A stretch of 64,000 nucleotides of DNA from Sepiola atlantica (GCA_963556195.1 OY744522.1:32275324-32339323); one strand, 5' to 3'. Shown: positions 44,335 to 55,840, numbered from the stretch's first letter. Notes: generated by a model from the letters alone, not told the origin. Translations and numbers: made by a program.

Positions 44335-45085
44335 GAATACAATTCACTTGAAAAACTTGCCCTGTGTGTCCACCACGGTATCCAGGTGAGACCTAAACCT
44401 GGATCACACGATTTTCACAGTGTCCTTCGAGAGACGCCTGAACGCCAGTTTGATCATGGCAATCAGCTCGCCCTTTGTGTTGCAGGCGATACAGTTATGT
44501 CTTTCCCAACTATGCACCACATATTATAATCAATGTGATTGTAATCAGACGAGTTAGGGATCAGATGTTGGAACAAGTGAAATCGTGAAAGTTCTCAGAG
44601 TAATTTCTGAATGTTCCCAAAGTGCAACATGAAGTTTAGTCATACTTCACACGTATAACCTTTCCACAGCCAACATCCCTACCCAATGTTTGACAACAGC
44701 AGAGGACAGCAACTCAGTAGAGCCATATGAATTGAGTCTGAATTCCCCTTTTCAAAGATGTGGGGCAACATGACATGGTCTTCTTTGGAACCCCCCCCCC
44801 AAAAAAAACCCATTACAGTTTAAGAGAACTTGATCTTGATGATGCAAGAGACTGCGTGCAGACTGCAGGCTAAAATACACAGTTGTTTTTCACATTGTGC
44901 CACTAATTCTTAGAAGAACTAGAGCATCTCTTGCTCGACTGCGTATTCGGGCTTGTTGATGACTTTCTTGGTTTTTGTAAGGCGGGTTCTCTTGCGCATT
45001 TGAGGTGAGTATTTGGTCCTTGCGATTCTTGTATGAAGAGTAGCGAAGATCGTCTTTCAGCGCTTCATCGTAAATGATCCAACTG
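44335..45085 (-). pseudogene. Highly degenerate mariner-like transposase
   Basis: Read on the minus strand from about 45085: MRKRTRLTKTKKVINKP (about 45000-44950), then EDHVMLPHIFEKG (about 44785-44745), corresponding to the EGxVMPPHFFxxG motif between the first two catalytic Asp, a segment like VVKHWV (about 44695), and the C-terminal end CNTKGELIAMIKLAFRRLS then FRSHLDTVVDTQGKFFK (about 44490-44340). This order matches a Tc1/mariner transposase of a different subfamily from the element at 16.1 kb. Catalytic Asp positions are not readable; many frameshifts and stops. I see no TIRs. Confidence 0.5.
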
Positions 45086-45686
45086 ACCTCTCACGGCCTT
45101 AAAGGTATTCAACAAGTACTTAGCTGTAGAAAATTATTCCGAACTTTTGTAATCCAGCACGAATCATTATGACGCAGGTCATTCAGATTCAATATTCTGA
45201 TGCTTTCCAATTGTTTATAACCTCCAGCTCTCAGACCAACCAATAGTATTCAAAACAGCTATCCGTTGCACTTTACCGTTATTAAATACATAAAATGCTT
45301 CTGAAATGAAATGACATAAAAATATCAAATTTGTCTTGAATACTCTTAAATTAAAGTTCAGTTAGTGATTAATTAATTGTTACATTTGATAAAATCCAAA
45401 TTTATAATTATGTTTTAAATTTAAATATACACCTTAGAATATTCTATTCGTCCGTTGATATTTTTATAATTTCTATTTTCTGAATGCAGCTTTATTAATT
45501 CAACTAGCAGGGTGACTCGAAGTTGCTCAGGATTGAATAAACCCCACTACTATGTACTTTTTCACTATGCTCATAACACCATATTAGTTTTTGTTGTTTT
45601 TACAGCTCCCCTTCTCCCGGTTCGTTCCCTAATATAGTCGGACGAAGCTGAAATTTCGGAAAACTCTCTGTATTAGTGTCTTATAC
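45086..45686. other. Non-coding stretch
   Basis: AT-rich; nothing recognised. Confidence 0.4.
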
Positions 45687-46070
45687 ATATATGTATCTGA
45701 TGTTTTAAGGAAGTTCTCTCCGAATGGGTCACTTAGAGGCACTCAGGGGCACATAGAGGGTAACGTAGAGATTCGGGGCCACTTCCATTGTCTTCCCCGT
45801 GGAATTCTATACATATGACATACATTTCATACAAAAAGGATATATTTGAAATTTTAAAGGAGGTTCGACTCCTATAGCTCTCTCAGGATAGGAGAGCACG
45901 TAGAGATTTGGAACCACTTCCATTGTCTTCCCAGAAGATTTCATACATATGATTTAAATTAGATAAAAATAAGATGTATTTGAAGTTTTAAGTGGGTTAT
46001 GCCCTCATATCCCTATTAGGCATGCATTTAAATATTAATATAAGAATACACTTTTAGGTTTTATGTAGAT
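45687..46070. repeat. Three diverged tandem copies of a ~140-bp unit
   Basis: Units begin near 45693, 45839 and 45973 with TGTATCTGATGTTTTAAGGA, TATATTTGAAATTTTAAAGG and TGTATTTGAAGTTTTAAGTG. The first two share GTAGAGATT...CCACTTCCATTGTCTTCC and ATACATATGA. The third copy is partial. Confidence 0.75.
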
Positions 46071-46132
46071 TCTCTAACCTTTATTTCTTTAGGGAACACA
46101 CAAATATCATGCAAACATAGACACAGAGATTG

Positions 46133-46136
<4 letters not shown>

Positions 46137-46168
<32 letters not shown>
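46137..46168. repeat. (AT)n array
   Basis: Pure AT repeat. Two more arrays follow at 46343-46424 and 46665-46721, separated by AT-rich non-coding DNA. Confidence 0.9.
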
Positions 46169-46170
<2 letters not shown>

Positions 46171-46338
46171 CCTCGGAAGTTTCTCACCCATTAATACTAC
46201 AAAAAAAAACCCCAAAAAACTTTAAGTCCCAGGTCGTTAAGTGGAACATCACTCATATAAGTCAATTTAGTTTTTACAGTTATTATATTAGTTTGCTTCT
46301 AACATTATTTAAGGTATCATCAGTTGTTTACCATGAAA

Positions 46339-46342
<4 letters not shown>

Positions 46343-46424
<82 letters not shown>
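46343..46424. repeat. (AT)n array
   Basis: Pure AT repeat of about 80 bases. Confidence 0.95.
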
Positions 46425-46427
<3 letters not shown>

Positions 46428-46660
46428 TGATCCCCGTGTTAATATTAGATGCTTACGTTAAGGTCTCCTGTTTTTGTTTCACTGTTAGATACTAAATCCT
46501 CTTTTTATTTTATTTACTTACTATTATATATTTTATTTATTTATGAATTTTGCAACGAATGTTAAGTCTGCACTATTTTGGATTTAGTTAGTTTCTCTGG
46601 GAATTTAAACTGCATTTTCCTTTTTTAATCTTTTTGTTTAAAATAACTCAAAGCTTCTTT

Positions 46661-46664
<4 letters not shown>

Positions 46665-46721
<57 letters not shown>
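46665..46721. repeat. (AT)n array
   Basis: Pure AT repeat of about 57 bases. Confidence 0.95.
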
Positions 46722-46725
<4 letters not shown>

Positions 46726-46931
46726 GTTACAATTCATCCATTTATTTTATTTCGATTTATACATTTCATTTATCTAATCATTTTATTTTGAAAATATTTT
46801 ATACAGACGATTTTTAGCATTTTACATACATTTTTGTACGGAGAAATTTTCTTATAGTGTAAAGAAAATAATAACAAGCGTAATTTTATTTAATTTTCTA
46901 TTTTTCAAAACATTCTTAATTATTTTAGTCT

Positions 46932-47500
46932 TAACTAGCGGGACCTGTTGCCCGGCGCTGCCCTGGAGTAATATAAAATTATGAACTAAACAGCCGACAG
47001 AACGCAAATAAGTCACATCTGGAGCAAAAATAGAAATTCCCCCAGATTCCTAAAGATGTCCACTATATTTGTGCGTTCGGTCAAAGTTGGTTATCTCACA
47101 GTGCCGGTTCAAATTCTGTAGAACCACTGTTTGTTTTGTTTTGAGCTGTTTTGGTTTTTGTCTGGTTTAAAAAAATGTAGAAGCACTGTTTTTCTGGAGT
47201 TTGTTCGATAATCACACATTTTGGGCCACTTTAATTTGAAGAAAATGTAAATGAAAATGTATTTCTGCCTAATCTGAAACAAATCTCCTACACTCCATCT
47301 AGACTGATGTAATTTTCATTTCGGTGTTAATCTGGTGACCGTATTAATTAAGCTGGATTTTCTACACATTTATAACCGACCTTGTATCTAACTCTGCCCT
47401 CGTTGGCAAGAAAGTAAATAAGGCCAGTAAAAAGAAACTGTAAAAAAGAACAAAAAACTCATGTATTTTTTTAAACACTTTGTTGCCCTCCTCGTTCTTA
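46932..47500. mobile_element. AACTAGCGG-type repeat element, copy 2 (right end unclear)
   Basis: Starts AACTAGCGGGACCTGTTGCC CGGCGCTGCCC, clearly the same start as at 8343 and 50120. The later modules of the family (GGGATCGAA, CGCATGCGCA) are not obvious, so this is a diverged or truncated copy; its right end is my estimate. Confidence 0.45.
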
Positions 47501-47737
47501 CGCAGTGTTAAGGAAGGGTTATTATACCTGCCTCAGGAACATCGTATCTTGCTTTGCGGCAGGCAAGAAAATTAATAATCCAGTTTTATGAGGTTCTTTC
47601 TCGACAACCTAATCATATAAACAAAAATAACATAAAAAATAGGAATATGTCTTTACGGGGCTTTTCTCTTAAAATGTAAAATGTAAATTATTTACGATAC
47701 GTGAAAAATATTAAAGCGTTAATATTTTATGATATGC

Positions 47738-47942
47738 TAAGATCGATCAGGGTTGTAAAAAGAAAAGAAATACTTATCTGTTGAATGTCTAATAAATCGT
47801 TCGCTTATCGAAGTATTATTTTAGCATAAATCATTTATTTAATTATTATTTTGGTGTAAATCATTTATGTACGGTATCAGCGTCCTACATAATATGAAAT
47901 AGAATTTGTGCGTTTTGGCGATGGATATGATTCTAATGCGCG

Positions 47943-48035
<93 letters not shown>

Positions 48036-48549
48036 CCCCTACCACCGAGATAACGATTATTCAGTATATTATTAACAAAACAAACAACGTTATATATATA
48101 TAAAAAACAAAAAATAAATAAATAAATAAATAAAAAATAAATTACTCAGTATATTTACTAACAAAATAAACAGCAACGGTTAAAATAGCAAATAATAATT
48201 TATAAAAAATAAATAACAAACTTCTGCGGACCTGCTACTAAAAACAAACCAACATTTCCGGCCCCGGCTTTTGGAAAAAAAAACAAAAACAAAAAAACCA
48301 CACTCCAACGAGTGGTAGTATTTATTTTATTCTGAGGATGAGGGATACCCTCGAAAATTAAAAAAAAATAATAATGAAAAGGACACACTCCAACCCAACA
48401 CCACGGTCACGATACACTGGTAAATAAAAAAATTTTTTTTGAAAATTATTGACTTTTCAATATTGTCACTTTGTTTTGTTTTTACGATTCCACGTGTCGT
48501 ATGTGTCACTTTACAACGCATTGTTATCGCCTTCAAAAAATAATATTCT

Positions 48550-48580
<31 letters not shown>

Positions 48581-48690
48581 TATGTTGTGAAGTGTGTATT
48601 GAATGTTAATAATAAATGATTTATTTATGGGATGAAGTTTTTAAGGAATGTCTGTAAAGCATGACGCGGTCGGGATCAAATGTGTCTCAT
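47738..48690. repeat. Tandem duplication, first copy (expanded by AT array)
   Basis: Begins GATCAGGGTTGTAAAAAGAA and runs through ATACTTATCTGTTGAATGTC, TTGGCGATGGATATGATTCT and ATGCGCGT to an (AT)n array (47943-48032). It resumes after an A-rich insert (48033-48570) with GAATGTCTGTAAAGCATGAC GCGGTCGGGAT, ending GTGTCTCATGC. The second copy starts immediately. Confidence 0.75.
47943..48032. repeat. (AT)n array
   Basis: Pure AT repeat of about 90 bases within the first copy of the tandem duplication, where the second copy has only AATATATATTTT. Confidence 0.95.
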
Positions 48691-48990
48691 GCCGATCAGG
48701 GTTGTAAAAAGAAAAAAATACTTATCTGTTGAATGTTTAATAAATCGTTCGTTTATCGAAGTATTATTTTAGCATAAATCATTTAATTAATTATTATTTT
48801 AGCGTAAATCATTTATTTGATCTAAATGTGAAATCAAATTGTGTGCTTTGGCGATGGATTTGATTCGAATGCGCGTAATATATATTTTGTGCTGTATTGA
48901 ATGTTACTAATGAAACGATTACCGGAATGTCTGTAAATTACTAACCTCGGGCAAAGCACGACGCGGTCGAGATGAAATGTGTCTCATGCC
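48691..48990. repeat. Tandem duplication, second copy
   Basis: Begins GATCAGGGTTGTAAAAAGAA and repeats the modules of 47738-48690 without the AT array and insert, ending GAGATGAAATGTGTCTCATG. The short form probably shows the original unit, about 290 bp. Confidence 0.75.
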
Positions 48991-49309
48991 TATGTAAGCT
49001 GAGCGCCGATTGGCATTTTTACAAATACTTAAGCGGTGACATTGAATCGCGTTTCCTCGTGAAATAATCGCAAAACGGTGTTTGAGTAGTGTAATACTTC
49101 ATAGAGCGTGCTACCCTCACTTTGAAGCATGCAGTTAGAGGAGTTAGTCGTATGGGATACATAATAGGAATTAATTTTATATGTTTAAAATATGTGTAAG
49201 TTGCTGGAAACACGGCCGAGGTAAGGCCGTATAGGTAGTGTTGATTTTTGATGTGTTTAATGCATTAGTTTTCTTGCCTACTCTAACTGATTTGGAAGAA
49301 AAAAAACAA
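48991..49309. other. Non-coding stretch
   Basis: No gene recognised; ORFs of about 60 aa on the minus strand look like chance. Confidence 0.4.
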
Positions 49310-49503
49310 TTAATTATTTTATTCTTAATCATTTTATTCTTAACTATTGTATTCTTAATCATTTTATTCTTAATTATTTTATTCTTATATATTTTATACC
49401 TAATTATTTCATTCTTAATTATGTTATTCTCAATTATTTTATGCCTAATTATTTTATTCTTAATTATTTTATTCTTAATTATTTCATTCTTAATTATTTA
49501 AAA
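49310..49503. repeat. 15-bp minisatellite, unit near TTAATTATTTTATTC
   Basis: About 13 imperfect units. The 15-base period keeps one frame open as a repeating LIILFL peptide, which I regard as spurious. Confidence 0.9.
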
Positions 49504-49564
49504 TACTTTGAAAATTGATTATCTGTTATATTTTCACTTTTTAATTTTTTTGTTGCAATTTATT

Positions 49565-50119
49565 GTATGTGAAAAATAGTGTTTGTCCGCTCCCTAGCTC
49601 CACTATCTTCCCGCTCGCACCCTCATCCCCGCTACCTCACCCTTTTCAACGCCCCACTCTCTATTCTCCCGGTAGTGTGTAACAATCTGGCTCTTCCTCG
49701 GTTGCCCGGGGGAAAAACTGTCTCTTTCCCGATCGCCCCCTCACCCCCTTCGATGTATATTTAGGTCACCGTTAAAAAAATTCTGAAAGTCGACTGGGAT
49801 CGAAAAATAAACCTCAAGGTCTATGACCTTCTTCGATACCCACATGGTCATGGAAGCGAGGATAAAATATCTCGAAAAATAGGTCACTTAAACGAAGTCT
49901 GCACGAATGAACGCGTGCGCAGATCGTACTATCCGCCGTCACACGTGTTTGGGTCCTTTCTATATGAAGAAACGATGTTTTTTTTCAATGTTTAGATATT
50001 ATGCGCCCGAAAGCTGGAGGATTAAAAAAGTGTCAACTTTATCGATCTATCGAGTATCTTGGGAGCATTTTCCAGACATAAAAACATACACACATACACC
50101 AGACATTTCCCCTTATAAT
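49565..50119. mobile_element. AACTAGCRG-type repeat element, copy 3 (start not seen)
   Basis: Holds the family's inner modules in order: C-rich core with GTTGCCCGGGGGAAAAACTG, GACTGGGATCGAAAAATAAA, GCGTGCGCAGATCGTA, TATTATGCGCCCGAAAGCTG, and the ACATACACACATACACCAGA end. It is directly followed by the start of copy 4, giving a head-to-tail pair. Confidence 0.6.
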
Positions 50120-50992
50120 AAACTAGCAGCGTACCCGGCATTGCCCAAAGCTCCCACGTAGGCAAACGTGTAACAATCTGTTTCTTCCCATGTTATCCGG
50201 GGAAAAGCTGTCTCTTCCACGGTCACCCCCTCATCCCCACCCCATCACCCCGATCTCCCTCTATTCCTCGCCCCAGTGTCTCCCCCTCTCCCCGAATTCC
50301 ATCCCTCACTCTCCCTCTCATTCCTTCCTTCCGCCCCGCCCCCATGTTGCCCGGGGCAAAAGTGTAACATATTTCTATTAAAAGTACTATGTCTTCCTCG
50401 GTGACCCCTTTTCTCCCCCTCTGCCGCCTCTACTCTCCACGTTGCCCGGTGCAAAAGCTGTCTCTTTCTCAGTCTCGCTCCCACGCCCCCCCCCTTCACC
50501 TCCGCATCACCTCTCTCCATTGCCCGGGGCAAAAGATTAACATATTTATATTAAAAGTACTATCTATGTATTTTCCCTCAATCCACCCTCTTCAATGTAT
50601 ATTTAAGTTATCGTTAAAAAAATCATATAGTTCAGTGGGATACGAACGCTCGACCTCTCGGCGTTCGTCCTTTAATCGTAACCATCGACACAAATAATTG
50701 AAACTTACAAGAAAATTAAGTTACCTAAACATTGTGTTTTTTTTTGACAAACCGCGCATGCGCACAACGTAGAAATGACTGGAATACGAAGAAATGTGGT
50801 ACCCCTGCCCCCAAAGTTTCATGCCTACTCGGCATGAAGAAATCGATGTTCTTTTCCAACGTTTGGATATTATGCGTCCGAAAGCTGGGGGATTCAGAAA
50901 ATGTCAACGTTATGGGTCTGTGGAGTATCTTAGAAGCCTTTTCTAAACATACACACATACACACATACATGTCCTTTTTATATAATAGATGT
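50120..50992. mobile_element. AACTAGCAG-type repeat element, copy 4 (complete)
   Basis: Starts AACTAGCAGCGTACCCGGCA TTGCCC and ends CATACATGTCCTTTTTATAT AATAGAT. The inner core repeats TTGCCCGGGGCAAAAG-type blocks separated by C/T-rich DNA about four times (50345, 50440, 50520 and others), so the core is a variable tandem region. Then follow CAGTGGGATACGAACGCTCG (tRNA-like), CGCGCATGCGCACAAC and TATTATGCGTCCGAAAGCTG, shared with copy 3. No protein-coding capacity; likely non-autonomous. Confidence 0.65.
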
Positions 50993-51060
50993 TTGGGTGG
51001 ATTATTTGATTTTATGAAAGAGTAAAGCGATGTATACTAAAAACGAGACAATAACTAAAA

Positions 51061-51088
51061 AAAAGGACTGAAAACAGAAAAATAATCG

Positions 51089-51138
<50 letters not shown>

Positions 51139-51150
51139 CAATTATTTTTC
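51061..51150. repeat. (AT)n array inside a hairpin
   Basis: CAGAAAAATAATCGCAATAT before the array and ATATTGCAATTATTTTTCTG after it are inverted repeats, so array and arms form one hairpin. Confidence 0.85.
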
Positions 51151-51479
51151 TGATTTGTCTGATCACCCCAATCTCTCTTCTCCCTTCTCTCTCCCCGGCT
51201 ATGTGTTTGTATGGAGATATGCCTGTGTGTGCGCATATGTGTGTGAGTTGATGGGCGCGGGTCAGTGTGCCGGTGTGTTGGTGTGTATGAGTGGATACGT
51301 GTATCGTATTTTTATCTGCTTATCCATCTGTTCACACCCTCATGCCAGGTCACACATGGAATAAAGTTATGGTCTACTCGACCATAGAGACAGACACCTG
51401 CGTGATCATCATTTCACTGTTTTTTTTCTCCTACTGCCACCACACACCTCCCACTGTGCACTCACAATTCTTCAGTACA

Positions 51480-51509
51480 CTGACGAAGGCCGAAGGATTA
51501 CGGCCGAAA
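51480..51509 (+). ncRNA. Hammerhead-ribozyme-like core
   Basis: CTGACGAAGGCCGAAGGATT ACGGCCGAAA has the conserved CTGANGA, a GGCC/GGCC stem II and GAAA. Stems I and III are not clear by eye. It lies between the AT hairpin at 51.1 kb and a CA/TA array at 51.6 kb, as for the Penelope-type motifs elsewhere in the window. Confidence 0.35.
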
Positions 51510-51634
51510 ATTTTGTTCTCCTGTTTTGGAAGAAAAACTTTTTTCTATATAAGGGAAAATTGATATTCCTAACGTCAAAATATAGAAAATAAATTGTGAA
51601 AATATATAAAAATATATTTTTCACATTGAATTTT

Positions 51635-51636
<2 letters not shown>

Positions 51637-51690
<54 letters not shown>

Positions 51691-51738
51691 CATATACATA
51701 TATATATATACATATATATATACATATACACACACACA

Positions 51739-51830
<92 letters not shown>
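51637..51830. repeat. Compound (CA)n/(TA)n microsatellite
   Basis: Alternating blocks of ACAC, ATATAC and pure AT, followed by a GCGCGTGTGTGTG tract, a strongly Z-DNA-prone alternating purine-pyrimidine run. Confidence 0.95.
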
Positions 51831-51835
<5 letters not shown>

Positions 51836-51849
51836 GCGCGCGTGTGTGT

Positions 51850-52527
51850 GTGTATATTTGTGGTGTGGATTGCTTGCATTTATTTCGGAAAAGAGGTCGC
51901 GGCGAATTTTGTCCTTTTAAGCTAAAATAAGAAATTTACATTTTTGTTATTTTTCATTTTTTGAAAGGGGGTTCATTTTCCTAATTTACTTTTAAACGCC
52001 ATCTCAAGATTTTTATTGACATTTCGAAAATATTACATTTCGTCAGTCTCAAGTATGGAATAGCATTTTCGTCGGTCTCTCATGCTTAAGTTTGAAATAA
52101 CATTTTCTTTTAATTTACGTATCTTGTCTTTTTTGTTGTTACTATTTACCTGCCTCCCCATGAGGACTGGATGTGACACAAAGTCGGATTTTTATATAAG
52201 AAAAAAAAAACTACCTCAAAAGAGGCACTCTCGATTCGGACTACAATATAAATTACCCCTGTCGCGAAAGAGTAGTCTTCCTTTAAATTAAGGCAGAACA
52301 GATACTAAACTTTGATCCTAGTTCGAAAGTCAGTTAATACGAGATAATCCGTTTTTGTTGTTTTTGGAATCGTGTTTAAAAACGTCTAATCGATAAATAT
52401 ATTTTTTTAAATTCTAAAACAAATACAAAATTTGATGCGGTCTCTTTTCCGAAAATGAACAAAAAAATGATAAACAATATAAAAAAACAAAGCAAAGCAG
52501 AGTCGAGTAAAAATCTGATTTTATACC

Positions 52528-52530
<3 letters not shown>
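51850..52530. other. Non-coding stretch
   Basis: No gene recognised. GATGTGACACAAAGTCGGAT (52170-52189) matches the start of the dispersed repeat at 54.4 and 60.0 kb. Confidence 0.4.

Positions 52531-52580
<50 letters not shown>
52531..52580. repeat. (CAA)n microsatellite
   Basis: Perfect CAA array of about 17 units. Confidence 0.95.
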
Positions 52581-52581
<1 letters not shown>

Positions 52582-52848
52582 GAGGTTATCTTTGTTTTAT
52601 AGCATATACCTTTATATTTAAAAAAACAAAAAACAAATGGTTCAACAAAGCACAGTTTACGTTTTAAGTTAAAGGGGGTTCTCAACCTGATGTCCGTGGG
52701 CCCAAGCGGGCTTCAAAGTGTACTTAAATGAGTTACAATTTCGTAGTCGCAGGTAATAAATCTGAACAAGAAAAGCCTCACTTCGAAGCCCGAAGAAAAA
52801 ACTACTTAAATAAAATTAAAAGTGTCACATGTAGGGATATTTCCAGAT

Positions 52849-52976
<128 letters not shown>

Positions 52977-53126
52977 TCCGGTCCCTCTCCCACCCCAAAC
53001 AAAACTTAATTTGGTCATAATCGCAAACAAGTTTGTCTTCTGTCTAACAAATAAGACGAAAAACCTGAAAAAATATTAAAATATTATATCAATAATAATG
53101 TTGATTTTTTAAAACATGTTTAACTA

Positions 53127-53440
53127 TGCACAGCATAATCACGTTGAGACACCGGTTCTCGTTAGATCACCGAAGTTAAGCAACGCTGAACCTAGTCAGT
53201 ACCAGATGGGTGACCATTTGAGAATACAAGGTGCTGTATATGGGAGAACGGCGACGCCTTCCTCAAAACATCTACAAAATTCAAGTTGTTATCTCCCCTG
53301 ACTGGGATATACATGCGACAGAGAACCGCTTGTAAATTTAATATTCCTTAGGAAATTCCTCCTTCGAACGAAGCCAGCTCAACCTGCCCAGGGTGAATGC
53401 CACACCAGGTACCACATATCCACAGCCGGCATTAACAACC
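53127..53440 (+). mobile_element. 5S-rRNA-derived SINE, copy 2
   Basis: The head (53131-53245) is 5S rRNA-like: CACGTTGAGACACCGGTTCT, CACCGAAGTTAAGCAACGCT (A box) and CAGATGGGTGACCATTTGAG (C box), so the internal Pol III promoter is largely kept. The tail TATCTCCCCTGACTGGGATA ... CCAGGGTGAATGCCACACC is shared with the minus-strand copy at 21.5 kb. Diverged 5S head plus a common non-5S tail marks a SINE3-type element. A functional 5S gene is unlikely. Confidence 0.8.
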
Positions 53441-53754
53441 CCCGAACCACTCTGACTGGAAGGAGTCCAATCCTACTGTAAGGACCCGGAAGTGATGTCC
53501 TCAGTAATTATTTCGGGACTTCTTTAGTTTTGTTGGTATTAAGACCTGCCCTAATTCCCTTCCAATTCTATAACTTTTTACTACACCTAGAACTATATAT
53601 ACGTAGGTGTCTGGTCAGGAAAACATATCGCAATTGTATTTTCTCAATAGCTTAATAACACATCTGTAGATGCACCCTCTCTTTCTCTACAGCTTTATTC
53701 ATAATACACCCCATTACTTAACACCGGGACAATATACATAAGCACTTTAAACAG

Positions 53755-53834
53755 TTCTTCTTCTTCTTCTTCTTCTTCTTCTTCTTCTTCTTCTTCTTCT
53801 TCTTCTTCTTCTTCTTCTTCTTCTTCTTCTTCTT
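53755..53834. repeat. (TTC)n microsatellite
   Basis: About 26 TTC units, a polypurine/polypyrimidine tract able to form triplex DNA. The flanks 53441-53754 and 53835-54383 are non-coding. Confidence 0.95.
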
Positions 53835-54383
53835 GGATCATCTATCACACTAAAACAGATGTCTTGTTTTATCTTGTCTTGCGTCATCCATAAATGGATG
53901 GTGAAACATTCACAAAGCTCGAGCGCCATGATGCTCGCTGACTCATTGCGGCCAGAAGCTCCAACCCCGTGTCCTACTCCATAAGAGTTTTGATTGTAAT
54001 ATGAGGCCTCACAAGCACTTTAACAATTAATAATATATAAAAAGAAGCAATTATTTTCTGGGCGTATTTTGCATGAATTTTCAATTTTCATTTCTGCGAT
54101 TTATTTATGAATTAAAGAAAGTGGGAAAGAACTGCATTCTATTCTTTTCTGATTGAGTAATTCGCTCACACGACAGGCTGTGAATGAACTGAACATATAT
54201 CCTAAAAGTTTTCTAATAAAATTTCCCAATCCTTATAAAATATATAATTTAATGAATCTATGCTGAAATTAGTTTATTTACAAAACGTAAGTGGAAACCC
54301 CTTAACATTGATCCGGGGAGTTAGGGGCCAGGGAACACTAGCGCCAGAACTGCAACTGTGTTCACACACTTTCTTTTGTACGT

Positions 54384-54620
54384 GCTTCTCACGCTAGTAA
54401 GATGTGACACAAGGCCGGAAAGTGGAGGCACTTTGATCGGATACAAAAATAGTCGAGAACGGACACGTCGGCATTCATCGGTAGGAGCGTCTCAGGCGAT
54501 CGGCAATAAATCAAGCTCCTCCTGAAGGGAGGGTTTGATTTGTTGTCCTCTAAGACGGTACCGAACCATACCGCATTCCGCAAAGAAGGATCTGCCAAAG
54601 AAGCAAGACAATCCCTAGGT
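54384..54620. mobile_element. Dispersed repeat Y, copy 1
   Basis: Shares with 59990-60222, in order: GTAAGATGTGACACAAGG, a GCATTCATCGGTAGG-like middle, GCAATAAA, CCTCCTGAAGGGAGGG / CTTCTCAAAGGGTGAGAAG hairpins, and AAGACGGTACC. No protein signature; possibly a SINE or the 5' end of a longer retroelement. Confidence 0.5.
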
Positions 54621-55840
54621 TGCCAGAATGATGTCAACGCAAACCTTGGTTCGTATTTTATGGTGAGTACTTATAAATCTAATATCATACAACGGTCATT
54701 TCAGATCAAGTTTCGGCTAAATGTGAGATTAACTTTATTGATTAAACTTGAAAAAAAAACAAAAACTAAATTAGTGAAAAATAAAATTAAAAAAATAGAA
54801 AATATGATTATTACCAAGAAAAATGAACGAATGATGGTTTTAATGATAAATATTTACGTGGGAGGCAATCAGAATGGCGGAATTCACTCGTTTTAAATTG
54901 GTTTCGAGAATTAATACGTGTTCCAATGATTAACTTAATCGAAAATTCAAAACGCAGGAAGTTAAAGGGAGATAACTTTTCTATCTCAGCGATGATTTTT
55001 AAATTATTAGGCGTCATAGAAATTATGCCGGTTAGTTAGATCGTGGTTGTAAATAGTATTTCACGCATCTATCATATGAAAACGATTCATTCATAAGACA
55101 CAGACTCATGTGAAAATTACTGTTTTTCTTTGTTTTAGTAGCAAAAGGAACCATAATACTTGACGTTACCGATGCACTTTAATTTAAGCCATAGATTTGT
55201 ACGATCCCTGATCCAGCAGAAACAACAGCAACAGAAACAACAACCGCAGAGAAACGATCTCTGAGATATTCGATGTTTATTTGGTTGTAATAATTAATAC
55301 TGATTAGAACAAAATACTCAATCTTGATTGGTTGCCTATATCGGACTTGAAACAACCAGCAAGTGTTTGCCGTGAGAGCCGGGCACCTGTTTGCGTTATC
55401 TATATAAGCAATAGCCCAGTAAGAGCCCAAACTTGCCACAAGAACCTATGTCATTCACATCATGGTATTACTAACTGCTACACATATTCTTTGCTGGCAA
55501 ATGAACAGTGACCGTAGCCCCTTGGCTACTGGCATCTCGGCAAACATGTTACTGTCATGGACCATAGTTTAGACACAGTCTTACGAACTCACCGTGGCAC
55601 AATGCGTAATCTTTTGGGGAGCTAAGTGCTTCCCGTTATATTCGTAACCCTTGCGCCAGACTTGAGTTGCAAATAAAGTGAATTCGCTGCACTAAAAATG
55701 TCAGCTCACTGATCGGGGTATTCGGTGTAATCCGATGTCAACTAAAATGTCAACAATGCTGGAGACACCAGCCAGGTTCAAGAGGTCAAAGAAAACCTGT
55801 CACCGAGATTTGTTGAAACCCTGATGACGGCTGTATTCTC
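54621..55840. other. Non-coding stretch, possible old LTR at 55.3-55.7 kb
   Basis: No coding family seen. GTTATCTATATAAGCAATAG (55392-55411) is TATA-like and CAAATAAAG (55671) poly(A)-like; the spacing of about 270 bases would fit an LTR, but no second LTR or polyprotein is visible. Confidence 0.25.

Noticed and set aside
44287..44529. Plus-strand 80-aa ORF with donor- and acceptor-like sites (CCAGGTGAGA, TTGCAGGC)
   Set aside because: The minus strand of the same region reads as the C-terminus of a mariner-like transposase, which explains it better.
50245..50532. Minus-strand Arg/Gly-rich 95-aa ORF
   Set aside because: Translation of the pyrimidine-rich core of a dispersed repeat element.
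53127..53250. Functional 5S rRNA gene
   Set aside because: The 5S part is diverged and attached to a tail shared with a second locus, so a SINE explains it better.
55179..55439. Minus-strand 86-aa ORF
   Set aside because: No family signature; the region looks more like an old LTR or unique non-coding DNA.
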